IMG/VR virus record: IMGVR_UViG_3300027971_000004
Coordinates: 1 to 59,567 of that record
Source: a virus
Direction: 5' to 3' (one strand)
Length of the DNA stretch: 59,567 bases
Below the pieces are notes generated by a model, which did no database searches, was not told where the DNA came from, and worked only from the letters and a program-made list of their open reading frames with translations. Position numbers and translations under genes: made by a program. Below are positions 46,625 through 54,348 of this stretch, piece by piece. The first letter of the stretch is position 1; every line of letters starts with the position of its first letter.

Positions 46625-47498
46625 TCGCCGGCAATCGCCTCATAATTTCAGCGGGAGCCTTGAGGTCCACCAGCTTGACGTTCATGTCCACGTTAGCCTC
46701 AAAGGACTGCCGCATCTTCTGGGCAATCTGGCTGGCGTCGATGAACTGCGGCTTGCCGACGCACTTGGGCTTCCAGTGACCGGCCCACGCATCCCAGTTG
46801 CAGTAGACCGGGTTGTAGCCCAGCTTCTGAGTGCCGACGAGGGAAATGTCCCGAGTGTTCGTCACATCCTCGGTGGATGATTTCTCGGCACAATACTTGT
46901 CTTTCCACTCATAAAAGAACCACGGCTTGTCTTCTGCCGTCTTTGGTTCCGTAAGTTCAAACGCCCGCATGTCGTACATGATCAGGCCGGTCGGGAGCGC
47001 GGCGCACTCTTGGATGCCAGCCAGCTTCACGGCAGTGTGCCGGTCGTACATCTCAAGCTGGAAGTCCGGGTTGGGATTCTCGGACTGCATGTGCTGCCAC
47101 CGGAACACGTAGACGCACTCCACAGGCGGAGGACCGCAGTAGGGCGCACCAATGACGCATGGACCCTTGGCGTAGTGGTCCACCAAGAAGTCGAAGGACG
47201 AGTTGAAGAACGGCTTCACGCCCTCTTGGCCCATGAGGATGTCGGGCTTCATGTCCGAGTCCACCATCACCAGAACGTCAACTTCGTTCTGACGAGCCAT
47301 GAGTACGGCCCGGTTGCGAGTCATAGTGATCGGAGTGTCGGCCAGGTTCCAGACGCGGATAGTTCCAATCCGTTCGTCCTGGGAAGCGTTGGCTACAAGC
47401 GGCACCATCCACTCTCGGATGTCAGGAACCTCAGAGGAGATTCCGCCGTTGCCGCCGTAAGAGAAAGTGCAGATACCTACGTTGAACTTTTGCTGCAT
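46617..47498 (-). CDS. Glycosyltransferase-like protein (GT-A fold), 293 aa
   Basis: 'VGICTFSYGGNGGISS' at the start and 'NEVDVLVMVDSDMKPDILMG' near residue 75 give a nucleotide-sugar-binding pattern with an Asp-x-Asp ('DSD') metal site. 'ALPTGLIMYDMRAFE' further on is like the acceptor-side loop of such enzymes. ATG 47498 follows GAGGTG. It has its own promoter (47524-47552), so its level can differ from that of structural genes. It might modify the phage particle or host surface sugars; DNA glucosylation is less likely without a modified base pathway. Confidence 0.65.
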   Translation of the reverse strand: MQQKFNVGICTFSYGGNGGISSEVPDIREWMVPLVANASQDERIGTIRVWNLADTPITMTRNRAVLMARQNEVDVLVMVDSDMKPDILMGQEGVKPFFNSSFDFLVDHYAKGPCVIGAPYCGPPPVECVYVFRWQHMQSENPNPDFQLEMYDRHTAVKLAGIQECAALPTGLIMYDMRAFELTEPKTAEDKPWFFYEWKDKYCAEKSSTEDVTNTRDISLVGTQKLGYNPVYCNWDAWAGHWKPKCVGKPQFIDASQIAQKMRQSFEANVDMNVKLVDLKAPAEIMRRLPASV

Positions 47499-47523
47499 AA
47501 AACACCTCGGGGGTTGGTGTACA

Positions 47524-47552
47524 AGCGTACCCTAAATGGTCGCTATAGTCAA
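47524..47552 (-). promoter_or_regulatory. Sigma70-type promoter before the glycosyltransferase
   Basis: TTGACT (47552-47547), a 17-bp spacer and TACGCT (47529-47524). The stop codon TGA of the upstream gene lies inside the -35. The predicted start near 47517 gives a 20-base leader with GAGGTG before ATG 47498. It can drive the terminase-portal part of the block. Confidence 0.75.
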
Positions 47553-48220
47553 GCCTGATACATGGGCTGCTTGGGCCGCGGGAGTGGATCGAAAGCGCGG
47601 CCCCCGAATTGCGTAAGACTGCGGGGGTCAAATGGTTTGGCGAGTTTCGTTGGCCCAGTCCTCTCGCCGTAATTCAAGTAGTAATTCTTCGTCGCCTCGC
47701 TGGCTTGGTTCCACTCGTCATCGTTGACATACCTGGTGTCGTACCAGCCCCCGGCCGTGTCGGCGAATGCGCCTTGGATCGCGCTCGCCCAATCCTTGTT
47801 GGCCAAGCCCTGCGCATTGGCTCGCTGGTAAGCCCCAACCGCGAGGTCAGAACTCATTCCGGCCCCGCCGTAGCCACTAACGTGATTCAAAAAATTTGGA
47901 GACTTGTAGTACTCTGCAGTACCCGGTTCGGGATTATGTGCCTTCATAACCTCGCCAGACGCTCTCGCGGCGTTGGGGTCGAACCCGTTGCCGTTGACCA
48001 TTGTGTTGGGGTTAAAGAAATTCTGACTGTAAACCTTGGTCTGCGGCCGTGGGGCGGCTGGCTTCGGGGCCGGTTGCGGCGCGGGCTTTGGTGCGTAGGC
48101 CGAGAACGATGACCCGTACGGAGTTCCGCGGCCTGACGCAGGAACAGGGTTAGCCTGCCCCGTCTTGTAGGCGGGCTGAGAGAAACCAGAGCTGGATGCT
48201 GGGGCAAATGTTGAAGGCAT
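47549..48220 (-). CDS. Pro/Ala-rich virion-associated protein, 223 aa
   Basis: The first 70 residues are Pro/Ala/Ser-rich with 'GRGTPYGSSFSAYAPKPAPQ', the same GTPY motif that repeats in the next upstream protein. The rest is more folded ('NFLNHVSGYGGAGMSSDLAV', 'WASAIQGAFADTAGGWYDTR'). Start ATG 48220, weak ribosome site. Probably works with the 581-aa neighbour. Unknown function. Confidence 0.65.
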   Translation of the reverse strand: MPSTFAPASSSGFSQPAYKTGQANPVPASGRGTPYGSSFSAYAPKPAPQPAPKPAAPRPQTKVYSQNFFNPNTMVNGNGFDPNAARASGEVMKAHNPEPGTAEYYKSPNFLNHVSGYGGAGMSSDLAVGAYQRANAQGLANKDWASAIQGAFADTAGGWYDTRYVNDDEWNQASEATKNYYLNYGERTGPTKLAKPFDPRSLTQFGGRAFDPLPRPKQPMYQA

Positions 48221-48245
48221 TGCTTTGCTTTCTGTCAGTCAAGCG

Positions 48246-49991
48246 TTACGAGCGGACCTGCCACGGGCGGTTGGTAAACGTCGGCTGGCTAACTTGTGGT
48301 GCGGGCGTAGCGTTCCTGTCTTTATACCTCTGCCATATGTCTGCCTCAGTGGTCCCCGGAGGCAGGGTTGGCGCTTGGCCGTATGGCATTCCCTTCGACG
48401 GAGGCTGAATAGATTGCGCCTTGCCTACCGGCGACTGCTTGGATGTGGCGTCGTTGTATACGTTTGAATTTGCTTGGCCATAGTCAGGACCTCTGGTCGG
48501 CTCCAGCATTTGCATGTCCCAGGCGTGGCCGTTCCTAAACGAGTAGCCGGGAACTATCGGGTCGCCAGCCGTCAGTCGGCCAGCCCCCGGCAACTCCCAC
48601 CATGGACTGCCCACAGGCCCGTCGTAAGGCTTGAATGTGTTTGGCAAGCTGGTAGCAAGTTGGCCATACGGAGTCCCCTGCGGCTGCGGCTGAATGGACT
48701 GCGCCTTGCCTGCGGGAGACTGCTTGGCCGCATAACGACTCATGGCGTCGTTGAAGTACTGGTCCTTGCCCTCCGCTGCTGACTTGCCTGTCTTCTTGGA
48801 CATCCAATCGTCTGCTGGCGCGACGTTTTGCTGCGATGCCGACGCATAGATCAGATTCTTTAGCCGGTCGCCGTACGCCTTCCTCTGCAATGGGTCACCG
48901 TACTGGTACTCGTTGTATAGCTGATAGCCAGCGGGCGAGTTCAGCACTTGGCCAACCGCATTGTCCAGCCCCGTCTTCACATAGTCATCGTATGTGGCGG
49001 CGGGGTTCTCGTACCTGCCTGCGGCTTTGTTCTGGAGGAACTGAGAGCGATTTGCGTCTATGCCGGTACGTGGCGGCGTGTAAGTCGAAGGTGCGGGACG
49101 GTCGGTCACGGGTGGGCCGTAAGGATTCGCCGGCCCGCTCGGCGGTGGTGTCGGAGTGCCTACGGCGCTGACGGGAGAGTAGGTGGGCGGCGTGTATGGC
49201 GCCTGCGCGACTGACGGCGAACCCTGCTGCTGCGGCTGGTAGTACCCCTGCTGGTTGGCGTAGTTTCCGTACGCTTGGTTTTGATAAGCCTGTGAGGTTC
49301 CGGGAGCGAAGGACATAGTGCCCTGGAACTGCTGGCCCTGCTGGTTTACGAATGGCTGATACGGAGTGACCTGCGGCTGTGCGAATGTGAACGGATCGCC
49401 CTGACCGCCAAAGGCTTGGTTTAAACGCTGGATCATGCTGTCGCCGTAGTTGGGCGCCATGGACGGGGCACCACCACCAAGACCAGCCTGCTGCATGGCC
49501 TGCTGGTAGTCCAGTCCGGGAGTCATTCCCGCGGTCGGGTCGGTCATGCCGCCAGAGTTGAATGCAACCTGATTCTGCATCCGCTGCTGGTTGAGCTGGT
49601 TGATGAACGCATCCCGCTCAACGAACGGGTCCATGCTCTGGCCCCACGGGGTCTGAGCGGCTCCCATCTGGAACGGAGCTGGGCGCTGGCTTGCGGGCGC
49701 AGTAACGTAAGACCCCTGCGGGTCGCCAGTGACAGTCTGGCTTGCCGGGCGCAGCGTCGGCTTGCTTGGCTGCGAGTACGCCTGATACGGCGTGCCCTGC
49801 GACTGCGGCGGGATCGACTGAGCTTGCCCCTGTTGGGCGTAGGATTGGTAAGGAGTGCCTTGGGTCTTTGGGGCGCTGCTAGGTTTCGCTTGCGGAGGGT
49901 ATGCGTTCGCAGGCCCGAAGGATGGCTGAAACGCCGAGGCGATGTCCAGTTGAGGGCCGCGGGCGTACGGATTAGCGAACGAAGAAGCCAT
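48246..49991 (-). CDS. Gln/Pro/Tyr-rich repetitive protein, 581 aa
   Basis: ATG 49991 follows AGGAGG. Low-complexity throughout, with repeats built on 'GxAQSIxPxxxGTPYxx': at about residues 42-70 ('TQGTPYQSYAQQGQAQSIPP'), near 430-450 ('GKAQSIQPQPQGTPYGQLA') and near 540-555 ('GKAQSIQPPSKGMPYGQAP'). Some folded patches sit between. Probably disordered in solution; a scaffold, internal or head-vertex protein is possible. Not recognised. Confidence 0.7.
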   Translation of the reverse strand: MASSFANPYARGPQLDIASAFQPSFGPANAYPPQAKPSSAPKTQGTPYQSYAQQGQAQSIPPQSQGTPYQAYSQPSKPTLRPASQTVTGDPQGSYVTAPASQRPAPFQMGAAQTPWGQSMDPFVERDAFINQLNQQRMQNQVAFNSGGMTDPTAGMTPGLDYQQAMQQAGLGGGAPSMAPNYGDSMIQRLNQAFGGQGDPFTFAQPQVTPYQPFVNQQGQQFQGTMSFAPGTSQAYQNQAYGNYANQQGYYQPQQQGSPSVAQAPYTPPTYSPVSAVGTPTPPPSGPANPYGPPVTDRPAPSTYTPPRTGIDANRSQFLQNKAAGRYENPAATYDDYVKTGLDNAVGQVLNSPAGYQLYNEYQYGDPLQRKAYGDRLKNLIYASASQQNVAPADDWMSKKTGKSAAEGKDQYFNDAMSRYAAKQSPAGKAQSIQPQPQGTPYGQLATSLPNTFKPYDGPVGSPWWELPGAGRLTAGDPIVPGYSFRNGHAWDMQMLEPTRGPDYGQANSNVYNDATSKQSPVGKAQSIQPPSKGMPYGQAPTLPPGTTEADIWQRYKDRNATPAPQVSQPTFTNRPWQVRS

Positions 49992-50161
49992 CAGACATCC
50001 TCCTGCTTTGCGGAATCAGTCCCCATGCCCGACCCTTGCAGCATTCGCAGCTTGGCCATGTCTGCGTACGGATTCTCTTGCCGAGCCTCGGCAATGAGTT
50101 GACGCAGGAAGTCCAGGTTCTGGACGGCTGGATCGCTCATAAGAAGAAGTAGTTCGTCCAT
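49991..50161 (-). CDS. Small protein after the terminator, 56 aa
   Basis: Open from ATG 50161 (or ATG 50140), ending in a TGATG overlap with the 581-aa gene. Helical: 'DELLLLMSDPAVQNLDFLRQ', 'AEARQENPYADMAKLRMLQG'. The first ATG lies just after the U-run of the terminator and has no ribosome site, so translation may start on a leaderless or read-through message. Confidence 0.6.
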   Translation of the reverse strand: MDELLLLMSDPAVQNLDFLRQLIAEARQENPYADMAKLRMLQGSGMGTDSAKQEDV

Positions 50162-50203
50162 TTAAAAGAAAACAGCCGGCCGGCTTGCGCCTGCACCGGC
50201 TGT
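50161..50203 (-). terminator. Intrinsic terminator after the capsid genes
   Basis: In the minus direction ACAGCCGG (50203-50196) and CCGGCTGT (50179-50172) form an 8-bp GC-rich stem; TTTTCTTTTAAA follows directly. It lies about 27 bases after the stop of the 76-aa gene. It would limit transcription from the scaffold-capsid genes into the rest of the block, matching high capsid demand. Confidence 0.8.
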
Positions 50204-50229
50204 CCCCCGAAAGCCCATAAGGGCAATAC

Positions 50230-50460
50230 TCAAGTCCCGACCAAGCCGTAGTTCTGCAGCGCAACCTTGAGGCTGGCGTAGTCAGTCACGGCAGCGCTTG
50301 TGGCTCGCGTGGAGCCAGTGGCGCCGAAGAATCCGATGACGGCCGTGGAGGCACCAATCGTCAATCCGGTTGAGCTGCCGCTAAGGTGCTGCAGTTCGTC
50401 CCAGATCGTATTGGCGAGCTGCTGGTTGGCCAGCCCGATGATCAACTGGTTTCTGCTCAT
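50230..50460 (-). CDS. Small virion protein, 76 aa
   Basis: ATG 50460 has GAGGT upstream. Helical start ('NQLIIGLANQQLANTIWDEL') and a Gly/Ser/Ala/Thr-rich second half. Follows the decoration-like protein and precedes the terminator; probably a minor capsid component. Unknown family. Confidence 0.65.
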   Translation of the reverse strand: MSRNQLIIGLANQQLANTIWDELQHLSGSSTGLTIGASTAVIGFFGATGSTRATSAAVTDYASLKVALQNYGLVGT

Positions 50461-50468
50461 CAGTTACC

Positions 50469-51110
50469 TCACGCGATGGGAGTGGTGATCAACGCCAGAA
50501 CCGACGAGCCGTCAGAAGTAGTACCAGCCGAGATGGCGTAGCCGATGACGCCACGGCCATTGTCGTTCGCCTGCCCGGTGGTGGAGCCGGTAAGCGCGCT
50601 GGGCGTGGCCCGGCCGGCAGTGGTGCCCGTCGATGCCGCGGCGGTGATCGCAGCGAGGCGGGTGCCTGCCGTGATCGCCGTACCCGAGAGAGCCGCCGAC
50701 ACTTCCGTGGGGCCGTTGACGGTCACCCAGAAGATGTCGTTGATAGCCACGCCGGCCGATGGCAGCCACTCATCGACCACGCCAATCCGCTCCTCGTTGA
50801 GGGAGGCCGAGTAGCCGTTCACTTCCGTGAACAACTTGCCGGCAGCGGTGCTGAACGCGACAACTCGCTTCGGAGCCAAGGCGATGGTCGCCGTGTTCTT
50901 TACAGCAATGCAAACCTTGCGCCGATTGCTGCGAACCTGGCCCGTGATGGGATTCACATCAGTGAACTCCTTCACAACGCCAACGAAGTTGTCGCCGTAT
51001 GAGGCACTGGACTGAATGCCGTGGTAGCTGTCGTTCTTGATCGACTCACCCGAGCCAAGCGAGAACCAAGTCTGACCAAGACCGAATGGAGGATCAACCT
51101 GCAGACCCAT
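50469..51110 (-). CDS. Head decoration-like protein, 213 aa
   Basis: Beta-rich, Ala/Thr/Gly-rich, directly downstream of the major capsid gene. 'NFVGVVKEFTDVNPITGQVR', 'VCIAVKNTATIALAPKRVVA' and 'GYAISAGTTSDGSSVLALIT' resemble capsid-stabilising or decoration proteins of tailed phages. ATG 51110 follows AAGGA. Confidence 0.65.
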   Translation of the reverse strand: MGLQVDPPFGLGQTWFSLGSGESIKNDSYHGIQSSASYGDNFVGVVKEFTDVNPITGQVRSNRRKVCIAVKNTATIALAPKRVVAFSTAAGKLFTEVNGYSASLNEERIGVVDEWLPSAGVAINDIFWVTVNGPTEVSAALSGTAITAGTRLAAITAAASTGTTAGRATPSALTGSTTGQANDNGRGVIGYAISAGTTSDGSSVLALITTPIA

Positions 51111-51127
51111 AGTAATCTATTCCTTTC

Positions 51128-52261
51128 TCAGGAGGCGATGATCTTGAAGAAGTTACGCGGCGACTTGAACTTGAGGTTGCCGAGCGTTGACACCACGTAG
51201 CGATATTGCTGCGTAATTTCGTCGTAAAAAGGTCCCTCGCTGTTCATCAGCTGACCTTCCATGCACAGCAGCTCCATGTTGCCGATGCACAGGCCGTAGC
51301 CCGAGTTGGCAGTGGTGGAGACGGCACCAATCGAATTCTCCTGCGAGATTTCGACCCCGTCCAGCTCAAACACATCCGTGAAGCCATAGCTGCGGAGGCC
51401 GTTCGCACGGGAGACGATTACTCGCTCCTTGGCGTCCAGCGTGTTCAGCATGTCGATGTAGAGCCGGCGATCAAGCAGGACCATGTCAATCTGGTCTTCC
51501 TTGGTGTCGTTGCGACGGGTCTGATGCAAACCCTCGCGGATTGCCTTGACGCAGTTGTCCTTCCACGTAGTCGAACCGAAGTACGAAGACGTTGCGTTCA
51601 CAATCACAGGCGTAAAGAAGTCGAACTCCGGATCGGCATAGCCGTTGGGCCAGTTGCCGGCCCGCTGCGAACCGCCGTACGCACCGAGGACGGTCGAAAG
51701 ACCGGCGTAGGTGTCGTTGGGATAGTAGAACGGGTCAAGGGCGCTGACCGACCCACGCGCGGCAGGCGAAGTGCCCGAATCGACCTGGAGCGTCTGGGTC
51801 GCGCCCATGAAGCTCTCAATGCCGTGGAACCGCAGCTCGTTACCCGCGAGGTATCCATCTTGCAGCCACTCACGCGCGAGGTACTGTTCCATGCTCGTCA
51901 GGAGACGGCTGGCCATCTTACCGGCGACGTTTACAAGAGCCTGAGCGGAGCGGTTCTCCAGCATCTCTTTCTTGTAAATAGCGTCTGTCACTTGTGCACC
52001 ACGGTACTCAAGCTCGGCTCGCTTCCAGAGGTTCTGGCGTGCGAACGTACGCGGAGTTTCTCCGTTATTGCCGCTTGGAGTATGATTTCTGTACTGGATT
52101 TCCCAGTCGAAACCCCTTCCTGACATGTTAGTACGGATGTTACCCGACCCCTCAAGGGCGGCGAACACTTTGTACTTCCGCAACGACGCAATTTCTTCAA
52201 CCGCCAAATGGTTGACAATTGTCGTTGCAATACTGCGTGCCCAGTCAGTCGAACTACTCAT
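51128..52261 (-). CDS. Major capsid protein, 377 aa
   Basis: Lies between scaffold and decoration genes. N-terminal helix, then 'WEIQYRNHTPSG' and 'RAELEYRGAQVTDAIYKKEM' (spine helix region), 'QYLAREWLQDG', and 'DMVLLDRRLYIDMLNTLDAK', with 'GLCIGNMELLCMEGQLMNSE' near the end; length and layout fit the HK97 fold. No N-terminal delta domain cleavage motif is evident. ATG 52261 overlaps the scaffold stop (TGATG), with GGAG eight bases upstream. Confidence 0.8.
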   Translation of the reverse strand: MSSSTDWARSIATTIVNHLAVEEIASLRKYKVFAALEGSGNIRTNMSGRGFDWEIQYRNHTPSGNNGETPRTFARQNLWKRAELEYRGAQVTDAIYKKEMLENRSAQALVNVAGKMASRLLTSMEQYLAREWLQDGYLAGNELRFHGIESFMGATQTLQVDSGTSPAARGSVSALDPFYYPNDTYAGLSTVLGAYGGSQRAGNWPNGYADPEFDFFTPVIVNATSSYFGSTTWKDNCVKAIREGLHQTRRNDTKEDQIDMVLLDRRLYIDMLNTLDAKERVIVSRANGLRSYGFTDVFELDGVEISQENSIGAVSTTANSGYGLCIGNMELLCMEGQLMNSEGPFYDEITQQYRYVVSTLGNLKFKSPRNFFKIIAS

Positions 52262-53289
52262 CAGATTACTCCATCGTTAACGAGTTGGCCGCGAAGCCGA
52301 TCTTCAAAAGACATCCGCTGGCGAGGTGCCCGCGGCTCTGTGGTTCCTGCACTGCGATTCGGGGTACGGGTTGCGCGTTCCCGGAGGAACTGCATGTTCT
52401 GTTGGGCCACCGGGTCGGCCTGCGGCTGAGGCTGCGGCGCGTACTGCGGGGCGTACTGCGGTGGAGCCGACTGCATCTGCTGGTAGCGGATGTTCAGAAG
52501 GTCGCGCTGCAGCATGCCAGTTGCGTACTTCCAGCGGGCCTCGGGCGAGGTAATCCCGATCTCGGAAGCCTGCTGGATGTACGCCTGGATCGCCTGCCCC
52601 TCGCGGGAGATGTTTCCAGTTTGGTCGTAGAGCCAGTCAGCGTTCTGTCGCTCAAGGTCCGAAACGTAGTTGGTGGCCTGGTACTGGTTGAGCTGCTGCT
52701 GCACCAGTTCCTGAGCCTTCTGCATTGCGACCTGCTCAACGAACGGCTTGAGCGTGTTTTCGGGGTCCGTGACGAACTTGCGAGCGAAGTCGGCCGTGTA
52801 CGCCTGATACTCACGCAGGGCCTGCTGGGCCTCATACGGAGCGGACGGGTCAATGACTTCCTTGCCCGTGGACGGGTCGCGGACGATGTAACCCTTCCAG
52901 GTATCTTTGACCTGGGGCGGCGACCACCACTTGGGGGATTCTTCGGCCTTCGGCTTCGACGCTTCTGCCTGCGAGCGCCGCCACGCCTCAAACTCCTTCT
53001 GGTTGCGAAGGTAGTCCATTCCGGCGGGCACAATCGTTTGGTACTGCTGAAGCTGCTGGGTGGCGTTCTGGTATCCGTTGAACGCCCTGTAGAGGTTCTG
53101 GGCAATCGCCAGATCGTCCTGGCCTTGGAACTCGGGAAGATGGCGGAAGGCTTCGTAGGGAGACGAAAAGCCTTCACTGGCCCGCGACTCTGACTGATAT
53201 CCAGAGGCCGGCGAGGCATCCGCTGGCGACGATGGCGCCTCGGCTACGGCTGCGGACTGATCTGATGGTTCGTTGTATTCGTCTGACAT
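52261..53289 (-). CDS. Scaffolding protein, 342 aa
   Basis: Acidic and Gln/Ala-rich, mostly helical, with disordered ends: 'AEAPSSPADASPASGY' at the start and 'QYAPQYAPQPQPQADP' near the C-terminus, followed by a basic tail. It sits immediately before the major capsid gene. This composition and position are usual for prohead scaffolds. ATG 53289 has no strong ribosome site after a 158-base gap. Confidence 0.75.
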   Translation of the reverse strand: MSDEYNEPSDQSAAVAEAPSSPADASPASGYQSESRASEGFSSPYEAFRHLPEFQGQDDLAIAQNLYRAFNGYQNATQQLQQYQTIVPAGMDYLRNQKEFEAWRRSQAEASKPKAEESPKWWSPPQVKDTWKGYIVRDPSTGKEVIDPSAPYEAQQALREYQAYTADFARKFVTDPENTLKPFVEQVAMQKAQELVQQQLNQYQATNYVSDLERQNADWLYDQTGNISREGQAIQAYIQQASEIGITSPEARWKYATGMLQRDLLNIRYQQMQSAPPQYAPQYAPQPQPQADPVAQQNMQFLRERATRTPNRSAGTTEPRAPRQRMSFEDRLRGQLVNDGVI

Positions 53290-53447
53290 GTGTCTGCATT
53301 GCCTTCGGGGGGAAAGGACTCTGCATGACTAGTGGCCGACGAATCGACGTTTTGTTCCAGGTAAGGCTGATTTCGGTAGTCGATGAATTCTGTGCGACTC
53401 AAGTAATCGCATAGCCGAGTCAAAATCTCCGGACTTTCGCCGCAGAT
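53290..53447. other. 158-bp gap between scaffold and PAPS-like genes
   Basis: No supported gene. A minus-strand frame beginning TTG 53402 reads a protein-like peptide for about 50 codons into the scaffold gene but has no ribosome site. TTGACT occurs at 53423-53418 without a matching -10. This gap is the natural place for a strong capsid promoter, but I cannot point to one. Confidence 0.3.
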
Positions 53448-54311
53448 TTAGTTCCCGCAGTATCCTTCGCACTCGTCTTGGAAACCAGCGAAAAGACTTT
53501 TCTGCCCGCTCTTTTCGTCGGCGGGCCGTAGATCGACTTCATCCAGCGGAACGCACGCCTTGTGCAAGTATCGGTGAGCGTCCAGCCCGGTGCCGGTGCG
53601 ACACACCTTGTCGATATGGACGGCCCGGTCCCAGCCCTTGGGATCGTCGGTCTTTAGCCGACGCCACTCGGCGTCTGACTTGAACGGGCAGAACACGCAC
53701 GCAGACCGCGGAACCTCGTACGGCAGTCGCTCCCGCAAGTACGCCATGCAATCACCGCGAGTCATTTGCATATCCCACAACGGAAAGTGGACCTTCCAGT
53801 TAGAGGGCTTGGCAAGAAACCGCTGCTTTACTCTGATGACACGCTTTGGCTCATCAAAAGACAAGCCCATGTATTGATGAACAACAACGTCCTTGCTAAC
53901 GGGCCTTCCTGGCTGCGCTCCGACATGCTGCCGAATCAGTCGCTCAATCGGCCTGACCTTAAAATCAGCTGTGCATTGCCGCTGAATGATGCCCTTGTCG
54001 CCGGTCTGCGGATTCAACGTGTAGGCCGGAATGGAAATGAAGTGCCCGCCATCTGTTCGCTGATTTCCGTTTACGTCTGCTCCGCGATCTAAGGCGTCTC
54101 CAAGCCTTCCTGCCGTTGTGATGATGATGGGCGGCCCGCCAAGCGTCTTGAGATAGTCAAGGTGCTTGTAGACCTCATCTGGCTCTTCTTGAACGTCGGC
54201 AAAAATCGCGGCATCAAACTTCGGCACCTCTGGCTCGTCGCCATCGATGCTCATCAGGTAGAGGGCCGTTGACTGCACGCCGGCGCCAAGATTTAGAAAG
54301 TGGTGTTCCAT
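53448..54311 (-). CDS. PAPS-reductase-like adenine nucleotide alpha hydrolase, 287 aa
   Basis: The PP-loop-like 'FLNLGAGVQSTALYLMS' near the N-terminus and 'IFADVQEEPDEVYKHL' match the fold of PAPS reductases and related phage enzymes. 'ACVFCPFKSDAEWRRLKTDD' near residue 210 and 'CTADFKVRP' give a set of Cys residues seen in family members with metal or catalytic thiols. It lies between virion genes and has its own leaderless promoter. Sulphur transfer, nucleotide or DNA modification are possible roles; none is shown. ATG 54311 has no ribosome site; a TTG three codons upstream is less likely. Confidence 0.8.
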   Translation of the reverse strand: MEHHFLNLGAGVQSTALYLMSIDGDEPEVPKFDAAIFADVQEEPDEVYKHLDYLKTLGGPPIIITTAGRLGDALDRGADVNGNQRTDGGHFISIPAYTLNPQTGDKGIIQRQCTADFKVRPIERLIRQHVGAQPGRPVSKDVVVHQYMGLSFDEPKRVIRVKQRFLAKPSNWKVHFPLWDMQMTRGDCMAYLRERLPYEVPRSACVFCPFKSDAEWRRLKTDDPKGWDRAVHIDKVCRTGTGLDAHRYLHKACVPLDEVDLRPADEKSGQKSLFAGFQDECEGYCGN

Positions 54312-54319
54312 GGCGCACA

Positions 54320-54348
54320 AATGTACACCAAACGTCGCGTTATGTCAA
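54320..54348 (-). promoter_or_regulatory. Sigma70-type promoter giving a leaderless start
   Basis: TTGACA (54348-54343), a 17-bp spacer and TACATT (54325-54320) on the minus strand. The transcript should begin within one or two bases of ATG 54311, leaving no room for a ribosome site. The stop codon of the upstream gene is embedded in the -35. Confidence 0.8.

Noticed and set aside
53230-53402. TTG-started minus-strand peptide in the gap before the scaffold gene
   Set aside because: Protein-like for about 50 codons but no ribosome site, and it runs into the scaffold gene out of frame; noted in the gap entry only.
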